A stretch of 50,899 nucleotides of DNA from Akkermansiaceae bacterium. Lineage in GTDB: Bacteria > Verrucomicrobiota > Verrucomicrobiia > Verrucomicrobiales > Akkermansiaceae. The stretch covers positions 1-50,899 of the forward strand of contig CAISTY010000028.1 in NCBI GenBank assembly GCA_903888515.1, in the 5' to 3' direction. Both the position numbers and the translations under genes were made by a program. This document shows, in pieces, positions 44,338 through 50,899 of this stretch. The notes under the pieces were generated by a model that did no database searches, was not told where the DNA came from, and saw nothing but the letters and a program-made list of their open reading frames with translations. Position 1 is the stretch's first letter. Every line of letters begins with the position of its first letter.

Positions 44338-45195
44338 ATGCAAGCCTCCTCCCGCCGCCAATTCGTGAAAAATTCCGCTCTGGCAGCCGCCGCCTTCGCC
44401 GGCAGCCGCTCGTTCGCCGCCGGAGCCTCCGACCGCGCCATCCCGATCGCCCTGCAACTCTACTCGGTGCGCGGCGATTGCGGCAAGGACATCGACGCCG
44501 CTCTGGCTGCCGTCGCCAAGATGGGCTTTGCCGCAGTGGAATTCGCCGGCTATTACAAATACGCTGGCAAGGGTAAGGAATTGCTGGCGAAACTCAACGA
44601 ACTGGGCCTCAAGGCGGCCGCCACCCACATCGGCGCCAACACCATGCGCGGCGACGCCCTGAACCAAACCATCGAATTCCACAAGGAAATCGGCTGCAAG
44701 TATCTGATAGTTCCCGGCGACGGTTCCTTCACCAACCCGGAGAAAAGTAAGGCGTTTGCCGATTTTTTCAACGAAACGGCCGCCAAGCTCAAGCCGCACG
44801 GCCTGGCCTGCGGCTACCACAACCACACCCATGAGTTTGCCAAAGTCGGCGATTCGAACCATTGGGAATTGTTTGCCCAACGCACCGACAAGGACGTGGT
44901 CCTGCAGATCGATTGCGGCTGGGCCGCCGCCGCCGGACAGGATTGTGCCGACCTGATGAAACGTTATCCCGGCCGCATGCAGGTGGTGCATATCAAACCC
45001 ACCGTGTTCGGCGCGGCCACCGGTAAAAAAGCCATCTTCGGCCAGGACTCGGTGAACTGGGGACCCATTCTAACCGCCTGCCGCGACCTCGGCGCCACCG
45101 CATGGCTCACCCTCGAACAGGAAGCCTATCCCGACGGCAAATCCCCGATGGAAAGCACCGCACTGTCGCTCGCCGCACTCAAAAAGGCGCTGTGA
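44338..45195 (+). CDS. Tat-exported sugar phosphate isomerase/epimerase-like TIM-barrel protein
   Basis: The 285-residue protein begins with a twin-arginine signal (SSRRQFVKNSALAAAAFAGS) and then an AP-endonuclease-2/xylose-isomerase-like TIM barrel: IALQLYSVRGDC, GFAAVEFAGYY, KYLIVPGD, CGYHNHTHEF, VVLQIDCGWA and the terminal TLEQEAYP. The metal-binding His/Asp/Glu residues are present. Such proteins in PVC bacteria are linked with periplasmic carbohydrate conversion; the substrate is unknown. It starts 68 bases after the Fur-family gene. Confidence 0.88.
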   Translation: MQASSRRQFVKNSALAAAAFAGSRSFAAGASDRAIPIALQLYSVRGDCGKDIDAALAAVAKMGFAAVEFAGYYKYAGKGKELLAKLNELGLKAAATHIGANTMRGDALNQTIEFHKEIGCKYLIVPGDGSFTNPEKSKAFADFFNETAAKLKPHGLACGYHNHTHEFAKVGDSNHWELFAQRTDKDVVLQIDCGWAAAAGQDCADLMKRYPGRMQVVHIKPTVFGAATGKKAIFGQDSVNWGPILTACRDLGATAWLTLEQEAYPDGKSPMESTALSLAALKKAL

Positions 45196-45214
45196 GCCTG
45201 CGGGTCGCCCGGAA

Positions 45215-45576
45215 TCAGGGAATGACGCAATAGGCTTTTTCGCCGCCGGCCATCCGCGAGGGATCGATGCGGCGGTCAAGGGTGGCGAATCCGGCTCGGT
45301 GTCGGATGGCCAGCGCTAACAGATAGAAATCCTCGGTTTCCTCCATGATTTTGTAGATCATTTCGTTGGTGACAACGGTGTTGCCTGTTTTCTTCAACAC
45401 CGGAAATCCGTATTCATTGAAGGTGAAGATCTTGGAGTCATCGGGACTTGGACTGGCATCATGGACTTCCCGGCGCAGGGCGTGTTCCATCATGGCCTTG
45501 AGGGTGGTGCGGCGCTTGCGGGCGACCGCTTTGGCCTGCGTCAACAGACGTCGGGAAGTTCGACAGTGGTTTTCAT
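45215..45576 (-). pseudogene. frameshifted vapB-like antitoxin fused to the tail of a vapC toxin
   Basis: A start at 45576 reads MKTTVELPDV and meets a stop almost at once, but one base shift continues it as LLTQAKAVARKRRTTLKAMMEHALRREV, then FTFNEYGFPVLKK and EMIYKIMEET, a complete VapB-like (DUF2191-type) antitoxin. It then runs without a stop into ALAIRHRAGFATLDRRIDPSRM, the last strand and helix of a PIN-domain VapC. The body of the toxin is gone. Thus one deletion fused antitoxin to toxin tail and a later or earlier frameshift (near 45549) broke the start. Confidence 0.75.
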
Positions 45577-45685
45577 AAGCCGATATGGGTGGCCATACGG
45601 GCGTATGGGTGGGTGTCACGCGAATGATCTTTCTGATCCACCCCGCCCGGGCACAATCATGATGGTGCGGATCGGCCCCGGACCT

Positions 45686-45711
45686 GCGTGAATTCCGAAG
45701 CGTGAATTCCG
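45686..45711. repeat. 12-base direct repeat before the symporter gene
   Basis: GCGTGAATTCCG occurs twice, at 45686-45697 and 45700-45711 (14-base period), about 40 bases upstream of the symporter start. A longer TATGGGTG repeat lies just upstream (from about 45585 on). Possibly a regulator binding site or a slippage scar. Confidence 0.5.
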
Positions 45712-45749
45712 GGCTTGGCTCGCGGGCCGGGGACTTTAGCGTGTCGGGC

Positions 45750-47378
45750 ATGCCGGCCATCGCTCTGGATCTGCTCATTATCGGGATGTATTTCGCCATC
45801 ATCCTGGGCATCGGCGTGCATTTCAGCCGACGCAACGCCAATGTCGCGGACTTCGCGCTGGGGGGGCGCTCGATTCCGTGGTGGGCGGTGCTGGCCTCGA
45901 TCCTTGCGTCCGAAATCAGCGCGGGCACGTTTTTTGGCACCCCGGGCGAAGGGTTCCGTCTGCGCAACTATACCTACGCGCAGTTGATGGTCGGCTATCT
46001 GCTGGCCCGCCTGGTGGTGAGCGCGGTGTTCATCCCGGCGTATTACAAACACAATGTGGTGAGCATCTATGAATTCCTTGAAATACGTTTCGGGCCGCGC
46101 ACCCGGCGCATTGCCAGCGTGGTGTTCCTGCTGACGCGCTCGCTGGCCAGCGGTTCACGGCTGTGGGTGCCCACCCTGCTGCTGGTGGTCATCTGGAACA
46201 AGATCAACCCTGATAGACCGCTGGGAAACTGGCAGCAATTCTGGTTCACCGGGGCCGCTCTCGTGATCATCAGCCTGCTCACCGCCGCCTACACCGCCGT
46301 GGGCGGCATCAAGGCGGTGATCTGGACGGATGTGCTGCAGATCGCCGTGCTCTTCGGTGCGCTGGGGTTCGCGATGTGGTATTTGTCAGGCCACATCCCC
46401 GGCGGCTGGGACAATGTGAAATCACACCTCACCGGGCCGCACGATCTCGCGCTCTGGCAGTGGCAGGGGGACGTGCCGGCGGATACCTTGTGGGGAAAAA
46501 TCAAGAGCGTGTTGGAAACCGAATACACCGTCTGGGCGGCGCTCTTCGGGTCGTTGTTCGTGACGCTCGCCACCCACGGTACCGATCAGGACATGGTGCA
46601 GCGCATGCTCACCGCCAAAAACAAACGCCAAAGCGCGGTGGCCACGATTCTATCAGGCCTGGCGGACATTCCCGTGACCTTCGCCGTTCTAACCATCGGG
46701 ATCCTGCTCGCGGTTTATTACGGTCACGTGGTCGACGACCCGGCGCTCCCGATGGCGGCCGGCAAGCCGGACCACACGCGGATTTTCCCGTATTTCGTGG
46801 TGGACGTGATGCCCGGCGGGTTGCGCGGCCTGGTGGTGGCCGGGGTCTTGGCGACCACGATGGGATCGCTGGGTACCGCGATGAACTCGCTGGCTACCAG
46901 TTATTGCCGGGATTTCCATTTCCGTTGGTTCAGGACGCCGGAGGATGATCGCACGCGGGTGCGCATGATCAAGCTCGCCACCGTGGGCTTCACGCTGGTG
47001 CTGATAGGCGTCGGGCTGGCCACCGCGTGGGTCAAGGCTCACCATCCGGAACTCAGCATCATCGGCATCATTCTGGGCAGCTTCGGTTATACCTATGGAT
47101 CGTTGTTAGGGGTGTTCATGGTGGCGCTCTTCACCCGCACCCGCGGCAACGAGACCGGCAACCCGCTCGCCATGATTGGCGGCTTCATCGCCGTCGCCAT
47201 CCTCAGCAACCTGCCCAACGACTTGTGGAAGATGGTCGCGGGCGGTGCGCTCTATCAAAATCCCGCGTGGCTGCCGGTGGTCGAATTCCCGTGGCGCATT
47301 CTCATCGGCACACTGGTGACGGTGGCCATCGCCTTGTGTTTCAAAACGCCGGCCATACAGCAGGAACGCAACCAATGA
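45750..47378 (+). CDS. sodium:solute symporter (SSS family)
   Basis: From the ATG at 45750 the protein has 542 residues and about 13 membrane helices with the SSS signature region: GGRSIPWWAVLASILASEISAGTFFGTPGEGF (helices 2-3), GGIKAVIWTDVLQ, ATHGTDQDMVQRMLTAKN and ATTMGSLGTAMNSLATSYCRDF. Such carriers import sugars, amino acids or nucleosides with sodium; substrate cannot be called. A GTG at 45741 or the ATG at 45702 are alternative starts that only extend the cytoplasmic tail. It is the last gene before the dnaA upstream region. Confidence 0.92.
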   Translation: MPAIALDLLIIGMYFAIILGIGVHFSRRNANVADFALGGRSIPWWAVLASILASEISAGTFFGTPGEGFRLRNYTYAQLMVGYLLARLVVSAVFIPAYYKHNVVSIYEFLEIRFGPRTRRIASVVFLLTRSLASGSRLWVPTLLLVVIWNKINPDRPLGNWQQFWFTGAALVIISLLTAAYTAVGGIKAVIWTDVLQIAVLFGALGFAMWYLSGHIPGGWDNVKSHLTGPHDLALWQWQGDVPADTLWGKIKSVLETEYTVWAALFGSLFVTLATHGTDQDMVQRMLTAKNKRQSAVATILSGLADIPVTFAVLTIGILLAVYYGHVVDDPALPMAAGKPDHTRIFPYFVVDVMPGGLRGLVVAGVLATTMGSLGTAMNSLATSYCRDFHFRWFRTPEDDRTRVRMIKLATVGFTLVLIGVGLATAWVKAHHPELSIIGIILGSFGYTYGSLLGVFMVALFTRTRGNETGNPLAMIGGFIAVAILSNLPNDLWKMVAGGALYQNPAWLPVVEFPWRILIGTLVTVAIALCFKTPAIQQERNQ

Positions 47379-47765
47379 GCATGCCATGCATCCCCCATCC
47401 CGAGGTTCTTCCACGCTGCATTCCGGGTGCCTAGACCGTCCGCGCGGGCGCGCTTGTGGCGTCAAGCAACGAGTGACTCATTTGTCACCATGTGAGTGCC
47501 TGCTTTTCAATCGCATGCGTCGATCAGGCACTAGCGGATGGTCATCATATTTCGGAAAAACGAAACAAACCGTAGGTCAAGAATATAAAAAACCAACCCG
47601 TGGAACCCTTGTGGAATAGGAAGCCTCCCCGGTGACTCTTGGATCGACTCCAAAAAAAATTTTCCCGCCAGCGGTGTTATTACAGAGTCGATCCGCATCA
47701 CGTTGCGCCACTTGTGCGAGTGGGATGGGATGCCGAATCAACTTTCCAAAACAGATTGACTAACA
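47379..47765. other. intergenic region upstream of dnaA (candidate origin/dnaA control region)
   Basis: 387 bases with no coding signal. AT-rich stretches lie at about 47540-47595 and 47650-47662. Only a poor DnaA-box-like word (TGTGGAATA near 47611, two mismatches) is visible, so the origin itself may lie elsewhere. The perfect inverted repeat at 47641-47694 is described separately. Confidence 0.4.
47641..47694. promoter_or_regulatory. perfect 10-bp inverted repeat upstream of dnaA
   Basis: GGATCGACTC at 47641-47650 is the exact reverse complement of GAGTCGATCC at 47685-47694, with a 34-base A/T-containing spacer (CAAAAAAAATTTT and TTATTAC inside). It ends 71 bases before the dnaA start. 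It may be an operator or an RNA hairpin in the 5' leader. Confidence 0.6.
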
Positions 47766-49199
47766 ATGGAACCGGTGGCCTTGGGGACGTGCGAGATCAT
47801 GGATGAAACGACGGAAGCCCCTGTGGCAAGCAGAGGGTGGAAGGAAGTGTGTGAGACCTTGCGCGGGGCCGTCGGGGATGATGCCTTCCAGCGTTGGTTC
47901 CGCTGTGCCGGTTGGGTGGGCGAGGATGATGGTATCGGCACCATCCATGTTCCCGGGGAAATCCATCAGGTGTGGATCGAAACCAACTATCTGCCCGAAC
48001 TGACGATGGCCGTGAACCGGATTTTCGACGAGGTGCGCGAGGTGCGCCTGGTGGTCGCACAAACGCAGGACACACCGCACGATGCGCTCAACGGCCACCC
48101 GCATCACGGCATGGCCCGTCCACTCCCAACCAAGGCCGCCACCCTCGAAGGCGAGGCGTTGGAGCGGCGCATCAAGAACGCGGGAATCAACCCGGCCCAT
48201 ACGTTCGCGAGCTTCGTGGTGGGCACTAACAGCCAATTCGCCCATGCCGCCTGCGAGGCGGTGGCGAAGAAAACCGGCATCGGCTACAATCCGCTGTTCA
48301 TTTACGGTGGTCCCGGTCTCGGAAAGACCCACCTGATGCACGCAATCGGCCAGGAAATCCTCCGCCGCCAACCGGCATCACGCGTCGTCTATCTAACATG
48401 CGAGCGGTTCACCAATGAGTTCATCGACGCAGTGCGCCGCGGGGATCTCGAGAAATTCCGCCGCCGCTACCGCAGTTCGGACGTGCTGTTGATTGACGAT
48501 GTCCACTTCATTGCCGGCAAGGAACGCTCCCAGGAGGAATTTTTCCACACCTTCAACACCCTGCTCGACGGCCGGAACCAGGTGGTTCTAACATCCGATC
48601 GCCCGGCGTGTGAGATCAAGAATCTCGAACCGCGGCTGGTTTCGCGTTTTGAATGCGGGCTGACGGTGGAAACGCAAGCGCCGCAGATGGAAACGCGGCT
48701 GGCCATTCTGCGGAAAAAATCGCTGGATTGGAAAGTCCGGGTGGACGAGTCGATCCTGCTGTTCCTCGCCGAAAAAATCCGCACCAACGTGCGTCGGCTC
48801 GAAGGGGCGTTGATGCGCGTGGCCACTTATTCCTCGCTCGCCGGCGAGAGCGTGACCGTGGAAAAAGTGGAACACCTGCTGCGCGATCTCATCCGCGAGG
48901 AGGCCAGCCGCCAAGTGACCATCGACGCAATTCAGAAAACCGTGGCCGAACATTTCGACGTCCGCCTCGCGGACATGACGAGCCGCCGACGGCCAGCCAA
49001 CATCGCGTTTCCCCGGCAGATCGCCATGTATTTGAGCCGGTCGTTGACCAAGGGCTCGCTGATGGAGATCGGCGAGGCGTTTGGCGGGCGCGATCACGGC
49101 ACCGTCATTCATGCGTGCAAGAAAGTGCGGGAGTGCATCGACAAGGAGGCCGGGTTGAAGGAAACCGTCGCCCGCATCGAGGCGCAACTGCGCCGTTGA
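47766..49199 (+). CDS. dnaA: chromosomal replication initiator protein DnaA
   Basis: DnaA binds and opens the replication origin. The 477-residue protein has domain I (about 20-95), a short linker, the AAA+ domain from NPAHTFASFVVGTNSQFAHA with Walker A GGPGLGKT (181-188) and Walker B LLIDDVHF (Asp244-Asp245), SRFECGLTVETQAP, and domain IV ending in the signature GGRDHGTVIHACKKV. A second in-frame ATG at 47799 would shorten it by 11 residues; both leave domain I intact. dnaN follows after 102 bases. Confidence 0.97.
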   Translation: MEPVALGTCEIMDETTEAPVASRGWKEVCETLRGAVGDDAFQRWFRCAGWVGEDDGIGTIHVPGEIHQVWIETNYLPELTMAVNRIFDEVREVRLVVAQTQDTPHDALNGHPHHGMARPLPTKAATLEGEALERRIKNAGINPAHTFASFVVGTNSQFAHAACEAVAKKTGIGYNPLFIYGGPGLGKTHLMHAIGQEILRRQPASRVVYLTCERFTNEFIDAVRRGDLEKFRRRYRSSDVLLIDDVHFIAGKERSQEEFFHTFNTLLDGRNQVVLTSDRPACEIKNLEPRLVSRFECGLTVETQAPQMETRLAILRKKSLDWKVRVDESILLFLAEKIRTNVRRLEGALMRVATYSSLAGESVTVEKVEHLLRDLIREEASRQVTIDAIQKTVAEHFDVRLADMTSRRRPANIAFPRQIAMYLSRSLTKGSLMEIGEAFGGRDHGTVIHACKKVRECIDKEAGLKETVARIEAQLRR

Positions 49200-49301
49200 T
49201 TGTGAGAGATTTGCGGGATTCTTCACGGAAATTCACAGAAGGCTTGCCAAGCAGCGAGGAATGCGGAAACTGCCGTTTGTCAACCACCCAGGTTTCCATC
49301 C

Positions 49302-50399
49302 ATGAAGTTCCGCATCTCCAAGGAAGCATTTCTCGACGGCTTGCAAAAGGTCCAGCACGTGGTGAGCACGCGTACCACCCTGCCTATCCTTTCCAACGTG
49401 CTGTTAGTGGCCAAGGATGGCCGCCTGCAATTCACCACCACCGACCTTGACGTGGGCATGACAGGGTCCGTCGAAGCCCAGATCGAAAAAGAGGGCTCCA
49501 CCACGTTGCCCGTCAAACGTCTGGTGAGCATTGTGCGCGAACTGCCCGCCAGTGAAGTCGAGGTTGCCGTGGATGCGAAAAACCATGCCTCGATCCGCAG
49601 CGGACCGTCGTTCTTCAAAATCATCGGACTGGGTGAGGCCGAGTTTCCACCGCTGCCGGATTTCGCCGGTGCCAAGGAGTTCAAAATCCCCCAGATCGTC
49701 CTGCGCGACGGCTTGAAGAAAACCTCCTACGCCATTTCCACCGATGAAACCCGTTACGTGCTCAATGGCATCTTCACATCTTTCCGCGACGGCAAATTAA
49801 CCCTCGTCGCCACCGACGGCCGCCGCCTCGCGATGGTCGATGCGGACCTCGAATTCCCCGCTTCCCATGAAACCGACGTCATCATCCCCGCCAAGGCCGT
49901 GCAGGAACTCCAACGCCTGTTAGGGGATGCCGGCGATGTGATCGTCAAACTCAGCGACAGCCAGATCTCCTTCACCGTCGGCGACAACCGGCTGTGCAGC
50001 AAACTCATCGAGGGCAACTATCCGAACTACCGCCAGGTCATTCCGGGCGACGGCAACGAACGGGTGGTCATCCCCCGCGAAGCGTTGTTGGACACGGTGC
50101 GCCGCGTCTCCCTCCTGTCCTCGGAAAAATCCAATTCGGTGAAGTTCGTTTTCAGCGAAAACCGCATCGAAATCACCGCCAACTCACCCGACGTCGGTGA
50201 GGCGCAGGAATGGATGGATGTGATCTATCAGGGACCGCCGATGCAGATCGCCTTCAACCCCGAGTTCATCCAGGCGCCGCTGCGCAATCTGGATACCAAC
50301 GACGTCTATCTCGACCTCATCGACGAAATGAGCCCCGGCGTGCTGCGCATCGAAGGTGCCTTCCTCTACGTCCTGATGCCCATGCGCGTGACCAACTGA
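49302..50399 (+). CDS. dnaN: DNA polymerase III beta sliding clamp
   Basis: The 365-residue clamp has the three repeat domains of the bacterial processivity factor: MKFRISKEAFLDGLQKVQHVVSTRTTLPIL at the start, GLKKTSYAISTDETRYVLNGIF in the second domain, SSEKSNSVKFVFSENRIEI in the third, and the standard C-terminal YVLMPMRVTN, with the hydrophobic pocket residues around it. Length and ends are typical. It follows dnaA closely as in many bacterial origin regions. Confidence 0.97.
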   Translation: MKFRISKEAFLDGLQKVQHVVSTRTTLPILSNVLLVAKDGRLQFTTTDLDVGMTGSVEAQIEKEGSTTLPVKRLVSIVRELPASEVEVAVDAKNHASIRSGPSFFKIIGLGEAEFPPLPDFAGAKEFKIPQIVLRDGLKKTSYAISTDETRYVLNGIFTSFRDGKLTLVATDGRRLAMVDADLEFPASHETDVIIPAKAVQELQRLLGDAGDVIVKLSDSQISFTVGDNRLCSKLIEGNYPNYRQVIPGDGNERVVIPREALLDTVRRVSLLSSEKSNSVKFVFSENRIEITANSPDVGEAQEWMDVIYQGPPMQIAFNPEFIQAPLRNLDTNDVYLDLIDEMSPGVLRIEGAFLYVLMPMRVTN

Positions 50400-50656
50400 G
50401 GATCGTCGGAACGCCGGCTTGGCCTGGCGAACAGGTTTCCACCGTTCATGCCGGACGAATCGCGGCAACCCTTGGTGCCCTTTTGGTATTCACTCCGCTG
50501 CAAAGGCGCGAACTCCGCAATGCCTTTCGCCTCACGCAGCACACCGTCCGTTACTACGGCGTCTATTTCAACAAAACCCGCGGTCAAAGCCTCAGAACTC
50601 AGCAAACCACCTCGTTTGGGTCGGATGGCCGAGCAAGTTCAATTCCCTCAAAGGTA

Positions 50657-50700
50657 GGGACGGTCGGCCTCGGCCGTCCCACTTGTCCGCCGGATGGCGG
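50657..50700. repeat. pair of adjacent small hairpins
   Basis: First stem: GGGACGG (50657-50663) with CCGTCCC (50674-50680). Second stem: CCGCC (50687-50691), loop GGAT, GGCGG (50696-50700). Neither is followed by a T-run. They look like REP-type repeats, or one may help terminate the dnaA-dnaN transcript. Confidence 0.6.
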
Positions 50701-50865
50701 TGCGAATGGAGGGAGCTTGATTCGCTAAAATCCAAGCGCTTAGCCATTCGCTGCCTCCGTGTCCTTTCAGGCCGCAAGGCCAGTCACGGCGCGGCGAGTC
50801 CGCCACGCCCTACCATTTCAGGGAAGCCGGCCGGTCCCGGGGCCGATGGCTGGGATGCTCCTCTC

Positions 50866-50899
50866 TCCAACATCGAACTTCCAACATCGAACTTCGAAC
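50866..50899. repeat. 14-base tandem repeat at the window edge
   Basis: TCCAACATCGAACT occurs twice in tandem (50866-50879 and 50880-50893) and a partial third copy begins at the last base pairs. The array clearly continues beyond the window. Confidence 0.85.

Larger units (their letters stand above)
50400..50899. other. repeat-rich gene-free region downstream of dnaN
   Basis: 500 bases with no convincing gene. It holds a GGGACGG/CCGTCCC hairpin (50657-50663 with 50674-50680), a CCGCC-GGAT-GGCGG hairpin (50687-50700), the AGGACACGGA core in reverse (50756-50765) and the tandem repeat at 50866-50899. Confidence 0.6.

Noticed and set aside
47600..47620. DnaA box near the dnaA gene
   Set aside because: TGTGGAATA has two mismatches to the consensus and stands alone; not enough to call an origin.
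1..50899. CRISPR array or tRNA genes
   Set aside because: No regularly spaced identical repeats with unique spacers; no cloverleaf-like sequence with a T-loop GTTCGAATC signature was noticed.

Overview
The window reads as chromosomal DNA of a GC-rich, LPS-bearing Gram-negative bacterium, most likely a member of the Verrucomicrobiota (Verrucomicrobiales/Luteolibacter-like). The signs are a PVC-style arylsulfatase, Tat-exported sugar isomerase/epimerase-like protein, heptameric GGATTGT/AATCCTC arrays and short hairpin repeats between genes, and an lpxD-ompH pair with no bamA beside it. The taxonomic call is inference; no rRNA is present. dnaA and dnaN lie at the right end, so the window is probably close to the replication origin.

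Layout. 1-1150: a decayed type I restriction gene (HsdR C-terminus) beside a possible IS end. 1148-5000: an ICMT-like methyltransferase overlapping trpA, an inverted heptamer array, and an Aas-like acyl-activating enzyme whose acyltransferase half looks dead. 5085-9623: accessory DNA with a truncated CARF-like regulator, an AbiEi/AbiEii type IV toxin-antitoxin pair, a lone HlyD-type adaptor, and a HepT/MntA (HEPN/MNT) pair with full motifs. 9675-22724: mixed housekeeping and hypothetical genes (ACT protein, DUF1287, CBM9-like protein, membrane pseudokinase, HDAC-fold deacetylase, sulfatase, single-chain GlyRS, a two-domain patatin, a TPR protein).

22897-36416 is the most interesting part: four co-directional genes. 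The first is a single very large iterative-looking type I PKS (KS-AT-DH-cMT-psiKR-ER-KR-ACP). It is followed within 8 bases by a stand-alone condensation-domain protein, then a lipoprotein RND adaptor and an RND permease that overlap by 4 bases. There is no thioesterase. The simplest reading is one machine that builds a reduced, C-methylated acyl chain, transfers it to a nucleophile with the condensation protein and exports the product with a dedicated RND pump.

36470-37868: more decayed or mobile-type genes (an AAA/DUF4143 gene with an internal deletion, and a small-ORF/nucleotidyltransferase pair). 38115-47378: truA, lpxD, ompH, mpl, a coiled-coil lipoprotein, a Fur-family regulator, a sugar isomerase/epimerase-like protein, a broken vapB fused to the tail of vapC, and a sodium:solute symporter. 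47766-50399: dnaA and dnaN, with a perfect 10-bp inverted repeat upstream of dnaA and a repeat-rich 500-bp tail. No tRNA, rRNA or CRISPR array was seen.
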